Part shown: in pieces, positions 1 to 5,678 of the stretch
Numbering within the stretch: position 1 is the first letter of the stretch
Layout: the number at the start of each line of letters is the position of its first letter
The notes under the pieces: model-generated
What the model saw: only the letters and a program-made list of their open reading frames with translations
Told to the model about the DNA's origin: nothing
Database searches by the model: none
Translations under genes and position numbers: made by a program
From: Bradyrhizobiaceae bacterium
GTDB lineage: Bacteria > Pseudomonadota > Alphaproteobacteria > Rhizobiales > Hyphomicrobiaceae
Reading direction: 5' to 3'
Length of the DNA stretch: 7,782 nt
Assembly: GCA_947475855.1 (NCBI GenBank)
Contig: CANJPN010000284.1
Location: forward strand, 1 to 7,782

Positions 1-354
1 ATCTTCAAAGCCGCAATCGCCGACGAGACGCGCTGCCTCTTCGCAATAGAAGATGCCGAGTTCGGCCAGGCCCTCGGGGCGACCAATCGCTTTGCGATAG
101 TCGGCGATCGCCTTCTTGGCCTTGGCCACTGACACATCCTGCCCCTTCATCAAGTCGGGATAAATCCATCGCGAGATCACTATCTTGAAGGATATCAGAG
201 GATCGCTGCCGACTCCGAGCCGCGCAGACAGAAACGCACGATTTGCCGGATTGAGGGCGTGCAGATCCTTGACAAGCGCAAGAAGTCCGGCGCGATCGAA
301 CTGCGCCAGCTCGGCCTTGAGTTCACTCCAGGTCGCCTCTCGTGGCTTAACCAT
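1..354 (-). CDS. Small hypothetical protein, possibly DUF6155-like (C-terminus cut by window edge)
   Basis: An uninterrupted minus-strand frame runs from ATG at 354-352 to the left edge, giving 118 residues with no stop; the C-terminus is outside the window. The start is supported by an AGGA about 10 nt upstream and by the 63-bp gap after the CoA-transferase stop. The protein is soluble and looks mostly helical. It opens with a helix of the form SELKAELAQFDRAGLLALVKDL (about residues 10-31), then NPANRAFLSARL (35-46), a short hydrophobic stretch with RWIYPDLM (62-69), a Lys/Ala-rich helix AKAKKAIADYRKAIG (77-91) and PEGLAELGIFYCEEAARL (93-110). This order (an 'L..L....L..L...L' helix, then a lysine-rich segment, then 'PEGLAEL') resembles from memory the uncharacterised DUF6155 family; I could not check it. 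No catalytic motif is visible and no function is claimed. It probably shares a transcript with the CoA-transferase. Confidence 0.8.
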   Translation of the reverse strand, partial: MVKPREATWSELKAELAQFDRAGLLALVKDLHALNPANRAFLSARLGVGSDPLISFKIVISRWIYPDLMKGQDVSVAKAKKAIADYRKAIGRPEGLAELGIFYCEEAARLVGDCGFED

Positions 355-417
355 GGTCGTCAGTCCTGTCGTTGGCCCGTCGCTGGTATGAACATCCCAG
401 CCGCCCGGTACTCCACT

Positions 418-1752
418 TCAGCGGAACCAGCGGGGGATCAGGCCCTTCTCCCGCGCTGCGCGCTCAAGGCCCTCGCGAAAGTCGGGGTGTGCTATTGCGA
501 TCAGCGCCAGCGCACGCTCGGCAACCGACAGGCCTTTGAGATTGATCAGACCGTACTCGGTCGCGACGTACATGATGTCGGTGCGCGGGGTCGTCACCAC
601 ATTGCCCGGCGAAAGCTCAAGAACGATGCGGCTCTCCGCTTTGCCGTTCCGCGTGTATGTCGAAGAAAAGCACATGAACGACTTGCCTTCAGGCGCGGCA
701 TAGGCGCCGCGAACGAATTGCAGCTGGCCGCCGGTGCCGGAGATGTGGCGATGGCCCGCACTCTCTGAGGCCGCTTGACCCTGCAGATCCATTTGCGTCG
801 TGTTGTTGATCGAGACCGTACGCGGGTTCTGCATAATGATGTGCGGCAGGTTGGTGTAGTCGACCTGCCGGCAGAGGATGTCGGGATTGTTGTTGATCAG
901 TTGGTACTGCTTCTGAGAGCCAAGCGCGAAGGTGTAAACGGACTTACCGCGATCGACGGCCTTGCGCGCGCCCGTGATGAGTCCGGCCTCGAACAGCTCG
1001 ACCATGCCATCGACCATCATTTCGGTGTGGATGCCGAGGTCCTTGACGCCCGCCACCTTGAGCATCGAGCAGACCGCATTCGGCATGGCACCGATGCCGA
1101 TCTGCAGGCACGAGCCGTCATCGATCTCGGCGGCGATCAGGGTGGCGATGCGGCGGTCGATCTCGGAGACCGGTGGGTTGCTCATCTCCGTGATGGGCGC
1201 GTGGTCGCCCTCGATGACATAGTCGACCTCGCTCTCGTGGATGCCGTTGTCGGAACCGTGACAGTAGGGCATCGCGTTCGACACCTCGACGACGCGGATC
1301 GCAGCCTTCGCCATCATGGCGCCGTGGTAGGTGCCAGCGCCGCCGAAATTGTAAAAGCCGTTGGCGTCGCGCGGGCAGACCTTCAGGCAAGCGACATCCA
1401 CCCGCTCGATGAAGCGCCGGTAGTTGTCGGGCGCCTCGCCGAAGTTCATGGGGATGTAGTTGGTGCGGCCCTTGTCGTGCATGCGCCGGTCGTAGCCGCC
1501 GAAGTGCCAGTTGAGCATGCCGAAGGCGCGGCCCTCGGGATCCTCCTCCAGTACGGCGCGTGGCTTCACCGAGAGACAGGCACGAACTTTGACGCTCGAG
1601 AGCGCGTCGCGGCGCGCAGCAAGCGCCGTGTCGAAGGCATCGGGCTGGCCCATGCCGAAGCCGTAGTCGACCCAGTCTCCGGACTTCACCAAAGCGGCGG
1701 CCTCCGCGGGCGAAATGCGGCGCGCGCTCCTGTTGCCATCATTTGACGCCAT
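418..1752 (-). CDS. Acetyl-CoA hydrolase/transferase family protein (4-hydroxybutyrate CoA-transferase-like)
   Basis: A 444-residue cytoplasmic enzyme expected to move CoA between an acyl-CoA and a free carboxylic acid (acetate, butyrate or 4-hydroxybutyrate type substrates). Visible family marks: an N-terminal half with GRTNYIPMNFGEAP (95-108) and VCPRDANGFYNFGGAG (125-140); the glycine turn QIGIGAMPNAV (217-227); the segment GIHTEMMVDGMVEL (240-253), in which Glu244 aligns with the glutamate that forms the glutamyl-CoA thioester in class I CoA-transferases; the GTGGQLQFVRGA loop (339-350); and the C-terminal signature VVTTPRTDIMYVATEYG (385-401) followed by HPDFRE (422-427). The length matches 4-hydroxybutyrate CoA-transferases (about 430-440) rather than the longer succinyl-CoA:acetate enzymes (about 500). 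The exact acid substrate cannot be read from sequence. The ATG at 1752 lacks a strong Shine-Dalgarno; 'MASNDGNRSARRISPAEAAALVKSGD' is a plausible family N-terminus. The gene has its own 529-bp upstream gap and is followed closely by the small protein gene at 354. Confidence 0.93.
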   Translation of the reverse strand: MASNDGNRSARRISPAEAAALVKSGDWVDYGFGMGQPDAFDTALAARRDALSSVKVRACLSVKPRAVLEEDPEGRAFGMLNWHFGGYDRRMHDKGRTNYIPMNFGEAPDNYRRFIERVDVACLKVCPRDANGFYNFGGAGTYHGAMMAKAAIRVVEVSNAMPYCHGSDNGIHESEVDYVIEGDHAPITEMSNPPVSEIDRRIATLIAAEIDDGSCLQIGIGAMPNAVCSMLKVAGVKDLGIHTEMMVDGMVELFEAGLITGARKAVDRGKSVYTFALGSQKQYQLINNNPDILCRQVDYTNLPHIIMQNPRTVSINNTTQMDLQGQAASESAGHRHISGTGGQLQFVRGAYAAPEGKSFMCFSSTYTRNGKAESRIVLELSPGNVVTTPRTDIMYVATEYGLINLKGLSVAERALALIAIAHPDFREGLERAAREKGLIPRWFR

Positions 1753-2132
1753 GATATTCGGACCGGGTTGGTTGGCAGGCTTGGCTCGTGATGCAGCGGA
1801 CTATAGCGAAGGTTCGAGTCGGCGCGAACCGTCGTCAGCCTCGATGCAGTAGAGCGCGATGCCTCACATAGCAGACCCCCTGGTCGACGAAGCTGGCAGG
1901 ATCGGCTTGATCGTGCCGAATGTCCGCAATTGATGACGATGGAGCTTTGTGCGGCGCACCATTCGATTCGAGGCGCAGGGCAGAAAGTGACCCAAGCACT
2001 TGAGGTGGCAGTCACGGCCGAGCATGTCGGGAATCTGGGGAGCTGCTGACTCGTTCTGGCTGCGTTCCCAGACCTTCAGCTATCGACGCCGAACCGACCG
2101 CCATTCGCGTGACAGATTGACTTCTCTAGATG

Positions 2133-2164
2133 TGACCCTAACCGTCCCTGACCCAAACCGTCCC
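2133..2164. repeat. Two-unit 16-bp imperfect tandem repeat
   Basis: TGACCCTAACCGTCCC (2133-2148) is followed immediately by TGACCCAAACCGTCCC (2149-2164), differing at one base (T2139 versus A2155). No third unit continues on either side. It lies in the gap between the glycosyltransferase end and the CoA-transferase start, about 330 bp upstream of the latter. It could be a pair of binding sites in direct orientation or a chance or slippage duplication; nothing in the sequence decides. Confidence 0.75.
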
Positions 2165-2227
2165 TTGCCGACCACAGTGATCCGGACCAGAATGTTTCTG
2201 CTAATCAGGTCATTGGCAGAATATCGA

Positions 2228-2253
2228 GTTGGCTCCTCCGAGGACGAGCCAAC
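2228..2253 (-). terminator. Hairpin downstream of the glycosyltransferase gene, possible terminator
   Basis: GTTGGCTC (2228-2235) pairs perfectly with GAGCCAAC (2246-2253), extendable by A2227-T2254. Inside, after one C-C mismatch, TCC can pair with GGA. It starts 28 bp past the stop codon of the minus-strand glycosyltransferase, where a terminator is expected. In the minus direction the hairpin is followed by TCGATATTCT, with only scattered T residues, so termination would be weak or may need Rho. Confidence 0.45.
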
Positions 2254-2281
2254 TGCAATTCTACGGTATCTCTAAACTGCT

Positions 2282-3356
2282 TCAGGTGCAGCCGAGCCGT
2301 CTGCTGGCCCCGCTCTCGTTCGAGAGACGCCCCTGCGCTGTTCCCCCGTGCTCCACCGCGTCCAGGAACTGGCGTGTGCTCTGGCTCCACAGGAAGCGAG
2401 ACGCGTATTTCCGGCAACGTTCCCGTGGGATTGCGAGTGCCGCCAGAGCGGCGCGGCCAAGATCCGCATCCAGGATGCCGCAGTCGGAGTCTTCCAGGAC
2501 GTCCAACGGGCCCATGACCGGATAGGCGGCGACTGGAAGACCCGAAGCCAGCGCTTCAAGGAGAACCATTCCAAACGTGTCGGTCTTGCTGGGAAAGACG
2601 AAAGCATCGGCGGCTGCATAGATCTCGGCCAAGGCCTCGCCTTCCAGCGCCCCCAGAAAGCGCGCCTCCGGATACGCCGCCTCTAGCCGGCTTCTCTCAG
2701 GTCCATCACCCACGACGAGTTTGGTCCCGGGAAGGGACAAGCTGAGAAAGGCATCAAGGTTCTTTTCCGCTGCAAGCCGCCCGACATTGAGAAAGATCGG
2801 GCGTGCAAGGTTCAAGCAGAGGTCGGTCCGTGGGCGGTACAGTCCTGTGTCCACCCCGCGCGACCACCGCGACAGCCCGGTAAAGCCCCTTTGCCGAAGC
2901 TCCCTCTCCATATTTGCCGTCGCCACGAGTGTCCGCTCGCTTGCGTTATGGAAGCGGCGTAGCAGCCAATAGATGACGCTCTTGGGAATAGATGACGCTC
3001 TTGGGAATTGGGAGTCGATGAGCGACGTATTCCGGGAAACGGGTATGGTAGGCGGTGGTGAAACGCCACCCCTGCCGCAGGCACGCCTTTCGCACCGCGC
3101 GCCCGACCGGCCCTTCTGTAGCGATATGTATGTAGTCGGGATTGCGCTCATCCAGAAAGCGGACGACCATCCGTGAACTGGCGAGAGCTAGGCGGATCTC
3201 TGGATAGCCGGGGAGCGGAACCGAGCGGAAGTGGCCAGGGGTCAGGAAGCTCAGTTTCGCACCCAGACTTGGTGCATGAGCTGCGAGGGCCTCCAGCGAT
3301 CGCACAACGCCGTTGACCTGCGGTCGCCAAGTATCGGTGGCAACGAGAACGCGCAT
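2282..3356 (-). pseudogene. Frameshifted GT4-family glycosyltransferase (MgtA-like), broken by a 19-bp tandem duplication
   Basis: Two minus-strand frames together make one family 4 (GT-B fold) glycosyltransferase. The N-terminal part starts with ATG at 3356-3354 and reads MRVLVATDTWRPQVNGVVRS..., the usual beginning of this family with its acceptor-side 'NGVVRSL' loop, and continues to ...RLPIPKSVIY (about residue 123). The C-terminal part reads on from WLLRRFHNASERTLVATANM in another frame to the stop at 2282. It carries FLNVGRLAAEKN and VVGDGPER (donor-phosphate region) and SKTDTFGMVLLEALASGLPVAA, where Asp and Glu eight residues apart take the place of the E-x7-E motif, as is common in this subfamily. 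The frames differ because a 19-bp unit at 2968-2986 is repeated exactly at 2987-3005; removing one copy restores a single 351-residue protein of normal length. As written, the N-terminal frame stops at about 2946 after unrelated residues. A natural substrate would be a nucleotide sugar, probably for a glycolipid or envelope glycan; specificity is not readable. Recent mutation or an assembly error are both possible. Confidence 0.85.
2968..3008. repeat. Exact 19-bp tandem duplication inside the glycosyltransferase gene
   Basis: The unit AATAGATGACGCTCTTGGG occurs at 2968-2986 and again at 2987-3005, followed by the first three bases of a further copy (AAT, 3006-3008). Because 19 is not a multiple of 3, the duplication shifts the frame of the gene by one base. 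The peptide PKSVIY is encoded once by each copy in the two different frames, which shows directly that this is a duplication and not diverged sequence. The perfect identity of the copies points to a recent event. Confidence 0.95.
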
Positions 3357-4075
3357 TCTGCAATAATCCATCCCATGAGAGTTTGACCCGAAAGGACAGC
3401 CGCCGCTGGAGCACCCCTTTAGAGAGCATCGGCGAACAACTTTGCTCTGCTTGAGTAACCAACCCAGCGATGCCCGATGTCCGACGGATTGGTCCGAGTT
3501 AGGCGACATCATCCGCCCCGCGATCAAACCTGACCTGAAAGCGAGGCTTCTCCCATCTGGCCCACAATCCGATCGGCATATCCGATTGTCTAAGATGGTG
3601 AAGGTTCCGCAGCGACTTCGCCAATCAGGAATCGCGTTCCATCTGATCGATTTTAGCGATTGCCGCTTCAACACCCTGCGGATCAACCCGCCGGCGCTCT
3701 CGACCTCCCACAATCAACCCACGAAAAAAATGATGAAGTGACGATGAGCGCGAATAGAGCCATCGCCTCGGTCATAGCGAACGCGAGATAGGCGACTTGC
3801 TGCAGCCTTTCGCTAGCATGAGTTTCTTGCAAAACCTGTTGGCCAGGCATCGAACACGCGACCGATTACCGGCCCAAGAGCGATGCAGAAATATACGACA
3901 CGGCGAAGACGGATCACTCGCGTGCGCGATGGCAATTGTTGGTGCTAACCCGAACAAGACGATTGTTCTTCAACGTCGATGCACCTCCGATAGCAGTCAC
4001 TTGGCCTGGGCGAGCGCTGGAGCGGTGATGCCGAGTGCTCAATTGTCGGGGTCTAATACGTCTGATGCCAAATGG
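3357..4075. other. Gene-poor stretch with decayed coding sequence
   Basis: About 720 bp without an intact gene. The centre (about 3683-3917) holds the ATPase subunit c fragments listed separately. Between those and the glycosyltransferase (3357-3682), one minus-strand frame gives a protein-like piece, VDPQGVEAAIAKIDQMERDS, then a stop, then LAKSLRNLHHLRQSDMPIG..., in a different frame from the subunit c piece. I do not recognise it; it may be the remains of a second gene. I saw no convincing ATPase subunit b sequence there. The rest of the stretch (about 3966-4075) shows nothing I can name. Confidence 0.5.
3683..3917 (-). pseudogene. atpE: Remnant of an F-type ATPase subunit c gene (atpE-like), frameshifted
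   Basis: Subunit c forms the membrane ring of F-type ATP synthases: two helices with an ion-binding acidic residue in the second. Here a short minus-strand frame, ATG at 3850-3848 to TGA at 3683, encodes ...ETHASERLQQ followed by VAYLAFAMTEAMALFALIVT, which matches the usual end of the polar loop (RQPE..) and helix 2, with the ion-binding Glu encoded at 3767-3769. Just upstream in another frame (stop at 3813) lies FCIALGPVIGRVFDAWPTGFARN, which fits the end of helix 1 and the loop: GP-x-IG and a final AR-N/Q, although two residues of the common G-E/Q-G-R turn are missing. Further upstream, a third frame gives LFGLAPTIAIA, perhaps earlier helix 1. Normal subunit c is about 75-90 residues in a single frame, so this copy is broken by at least one small indel. 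The Glu is followed by Ala rather than Ser, more like proton than sodium rings. The identification is from motif recognition only. Confidence 0.6.
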
Positions 4076-4108
4076 AGCGAGGGCTCCGTCCATGACGGAG
4101 CCCTCGCT
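4076..4108. terminator. Perfect 15-bp stem hairpin, probable intrinsic terminator
   Basis: AGCGAGGGCTCCGTC (4076-4090), loop CAT (4091-4093), GACGGAGCCCTCGCT (4094-4108): a perfect G/C-rich inverted repeat. On the plus strand it is followed by TTTCATC, a short T tract; on the minus strand by CCATTTGG. Such hairpins normally end transcription units. On the minus strand it could stop the sbtAB transcript some 210 bp past sbtB. On the plus strand it would end a transcript whose gene is no longer recognisable, just before the small ORF at 4128. Confidence 0.6.
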
Positions 4109-4127
4109 TTCATCCGGACCAAAAATC

Positions 4128-4298
4128 ATGCCCGCGCCTGCTCGAGGTGCTATGCACATAGTCGTCGCGGCCGCGACGTTCTTTTGCTTTCAGCACTTCA
4201 TTCTCGTCGCGAGCCTTCAGACGAGCCTGATCTGGGCTCTGGCTGGCGGCCTCGGAGCCGCATATCTCGCGTGGTCTCAACATCGTCGCGGTCATTGA
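4128..4298 (+). CDS. Possible small membrane protein (56 aa; 48 aa from an internal start)
   Basis: A short plus-strand frame reads MPAPARGA then MHIVVAAATFFCFQHFILVA, SLQTSLIWALAGGLGAAYLAW and SQHRRGH before TGA at 4296-4298. It would form two membrane segments (about residues 10-28 and 33-51) with a positively charged tail, which by the positive-inside rule would be cytoplasmic. Third codon positions are mostly G or C, like the real genes here. There is no good Shine-Dalgarno before the ATG at 4128; a second ATG at 4152 has GAGGTG very close to it (4144-4149). It lies just after the 4076-4108 hairpin and ends 20 bp from the end of sbtB, which faces it. No family is recognised with confidence. 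It may be a genuine small alphaproteobacterial protein or a chance frame. Confidence 0.45.
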   Translation: MPAPARGAMHIVVAAATFFCFQHFILVASLQTSLIWALAGGLGAAYLAWSQHRRGH

Positions 4299-4318
4299 CA
4301 CGGCGGCCAATTGAGAAA

Positions 4319-4630
4319 TCAGAAGTGATCCCGCCGGATTACTTGGACATCGCAGACGGAGACGATCCCAATCTGCCGTGACACGAGTGCAAACAGCGGC
4401 TCCAAAACCTCATCGACGCGGCTTTCGTCCACGATACTGACGATCTGAACGACGGCACCGGCCTGACCGACAAGGCCGTCGCGGTGCCAGCTGCCGCCTC
4501 TGCCCCTGCCCGCGATCGCCGGCAGCACGGTGTAGCCCGTGACGTTGCGCTCATCGAGTAGCGCAAGAACCCTTGCAACCAAAGGCGCCTCGACCATGAT
4601 CTCGATGCGCTTCTTGAGAAATGTCTGCAT
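4319..4630 (-). CDS. sbtB: PII-like signalling protein SbtB, partner of SbtA
   Basis: A 103-residue protein with the beta-alpha-beta-beta-alpha-beta pattern of the PII superfamily: KKRIEIMVEAPLVARVLALLDERNVTGYTVLPAI (6-39), a loop AGRGRGGSWHRDGL (40-53) in the T-loop position, AVVQIVSIVDESRVDEVLEPLFALV (59-83) and IGIVSVCDVQVIRR (88-101). SbtB trimers bind adenine nucleotides and control the bicarbonate transporter SbtA at the cytoplasmic face of the membrane; that role is assigned here from the fold plus the tight pairing. Its ATG is 9 bp past the sbtA stop, with GAGG overlapping that stop, which suggests translational coupling. The T-loop has no uridylylated Tyr as in GlnB/GlnK, and the protein ends at ...RRDHF without the C-terminal CGPxGC redox loop known in cyanobacterial SbtB. 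A canonical nitrogen PII is unlikely, as its signature motifs are missing. Confidence 0.85.
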   Translation of the reverse strand: MQTFLKKRIEIMVEAPLVARVLALLDERNVTGYTVLPAIAGRGRGGSWHRDGLVGQAGAVVQIVSIVDESRVDEVLEPLFALVSRQIGIVSVCDVQVIRRDHF

Positions 4631-4639
4631 GGCGGTGCC

Positions 4640-5596
4640 TCAGCGGAACATTGATGCCACGAAGAGATAAAGCGGAACTCCGATGGTCATGTTGAATGGA
4701 AAGGTCACGCCGAGCGAGAGTGGCAGATAGATCGACGGCTTGGCTTCGGGCAAGGCAAGCCGCAACGCCGCCGGGACGGCAATGTAGGAAGCGCTTGCGC
4801 ACAGCGTCATCATCAACGCGGTTCCACCAGGAGAGAGCCCGACAATTCGTGCAGCTACCATTCCCAGAGCGGCGCCGATCAAGGGCATGTAGATCCCAAA
4901 GGCTACCACGGCGCGCGACAAGGTCCGTCGGCCATCACGCAGCCCGCGACCGGCAATCACGCCCATATCCAGCAGAAACAGGCACAATACCCCCTTGAAC
5001 GGATCGACGATGAATGATGCGATCGATTTCAATCCATCCGCACCTGATATCCCTCCGATCGCAAATGAACCTACGAGAACGACAATCGAGCCATTCAGCG
5101 CCACCTCGTGGATGGTGCCGGGGCCAGGTTGCTTGCCTCCGTTCCGCGCCAGCCACAGCGCAACGATGATCGCAGGCGCTTCCATCGCAGCTGCAACGGC
5201 CACCATGTAACTCTCGTATCGCAAGCCGGCACTGTCCAGCGCCTGCATGGCTGCCAGAAAGGTGACGATTGAGATCGACCCATAGTGTGCAGCGACCGCT
5301 GCGGCGTCGACACGCGATAGCTCGGTTGCGCGAGAGAGAATGCAGAACGCAATGATGGGAATCGATGCGCTGAGGATCAGCCCGGCGAGAAGAGAGTACA
5401 CCAGTCTGCTGTCGATGCCATGGACGGCGACTCCGGCTCCCCCCTTGAACCCGATGGCCATCATCAAATAGAGCGCCATGCCTTTGGCTATCGCCTCGGG
5501 AATGCTGAGGTCGGACCTTGCCAGCGATGCAGAGAGCCCAAGCACAAAGAACAGAACCATTGGCGATAGCAAGTTCGAAACCGCGAGGTCGATCAT
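4640..5596 (-). CDS. sbtA: SbtA-family sodium-dependent bicarbonate transporter
   Basis: A 318-residue inner-membrane protein of the SbtA family (PF05982), which in cyanobacteria imports HCO3- with Na+. The N-terminus matches the family: DLAVSNLLSPMVLFFVLGLSASLARSDLSIPEAIAK. About ten hydrophobic segments form two similar halves. Conserved stretches are AIGFKGGAGVAVHG (47-60), AAHYGSISIVTFLAA (102-116), FLLDMGVIAGRGL (207-219), TLCASASYIAVPAALRLALPEAKPSIYLP (264-292) and SLGVTFPFNMTIGVPLYLF (294-312). HYGSIS and SASYIAVPAA are the two Ser-rich crossover segments that build the substrate site in this fold. I chose the ATG at 5596 because the family N-terminus starts there and GAGGAG lies 11 nt upstream; the frame is open back to 5704 but that would overlap the RND gene and add a charged, non-family leader. 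It sits 82 bp after the RND gene and 9 bp before sbtB. Bicarbonate as substrate is inferred from the family and from sbtB; related proteins in heterotrophs are little characterised. Confidence 0.9.
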   Translation of the reverse strand: MIDLAVSNLLSPMVLFFVLGLSASLARSDLSIPEAIAKGMALYLMMAIGFKGGAGVAVHGIDSRLVYSLLAGLILSASIPIIAFCILSRATELSRVDAAAVAAHYGSISIVTFLAAMQALDSAGLRYESYMVAVAAAMEAPAIIVALWLARNGGKQPGPGTIHEVALNGSIVVLVGSFAIGGISGADGLKSIASFIVDPFKGVLCLFLLDMGVIAGRGLRDGRRTLSRAVVAFGIYMPLIGAALGMVAARIVGLSPGGTALMMTLCASASYIAVPAALRLALPEAKPSIYLPLSLGVTFPFNMTIGVPLYLFVASMFR

Positions 5597-5607
5597 GAAT
5601 TGAAGCG

Positions 5608-5613
5608 CTCCTC
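5608..5613 (-). promoter_or_regulatory. Ribosome binding site for sbtA
   Basis: Read on the minus strand, GAGGAG (5613-5608) lies 11 nt before the ATG at 5596. It decides between this start and the in-frame ATG at 5704, which lies inside the end of the RND gene. A second, stronger-looking AGGAGGG (5674-5668) lies just past the RND stop but has no sbtA-frame start codon at a useful distance. Confidence 0.6.
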
Positions 5614-5678
5614 GGGTGGGATTCGTGGCTCGTCTCAGATGAACAACGGGTGTTGAGCAAAGCGGCTCCCTCCTGACC

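Larger units (their letters stand above)
1753..2281. other. 529-bp intergenic region without a supported gene
   Basis: No reading frame here shows convincing protein character on either strand; frames that cross it start at non-ATG codons and give low-complexity Arg/Ser-rich translations. It contains a hairpin at 2228-2253 just past the glycosyltransferase stop, and a two-unit 16-bp tandem repeat at 2133-2164. The leader of the CoA-transferase also lies here. A weak candidate promoter reads leftward: TATAGT (1805-1800) with TTCGCG (1828-1823) 17 bp upstream, which would give a leader of about 40 nt before the ATG at 1752. The -35 match is poor, so this is only a candidate. Confidence 0.5.

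Noticed and set aside
775..1746. A 323-codon open frame on the plus strand
   Set aside because: It lies entirely antisense to the well-supported CoA-transferase. Its translation is rich in Asp, Val, Arg and His, typical of a shadow frame in GC-rich coding DNA, and shows no domain.
2000..2275. A 91-codon plus-strand frame in the intergenic gap, considered as a transposase remnant
   Set aside because: It starts at TTG, has no motif of any transposase family, and no inverted-repeat ends or target duplications flank it.
2282..3151. The C-terminal glycosyltransferase frame as an independent 289-residue gene
   Set aside because: Its first 61 residues are the out-of-frame reading of the N-terminal half; only the part after the duplication is real glycosyltransferase sequence, so it is a fragment of one broken gene.
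3442..3741. A 99-codon plus-strand frame opposite the decayed region
   Set aside because: It is antisense to the subunit c remnant, has no recognisable domain, and its start has no ribosome binding site.
3797..4381. A 194-codon plus-strand frame
   Set aside because: It runs through the perfect hairpin and into the 3' end of sbtB on the other strand; the translation is Arg/Ser-rich with no domain.
4935..5660. A 241-codon minus-strand frame with a strong AGGAGGG (5674-5668) before a TTG at 5660
   Set aside because: It overlaps sbtA in another frame and gives an Arg/Ser/His-rich translation with no membrane segments. The Shine-Dalgarno-like sequence appears to be coincidental; sbtA has its own GAGGAG.
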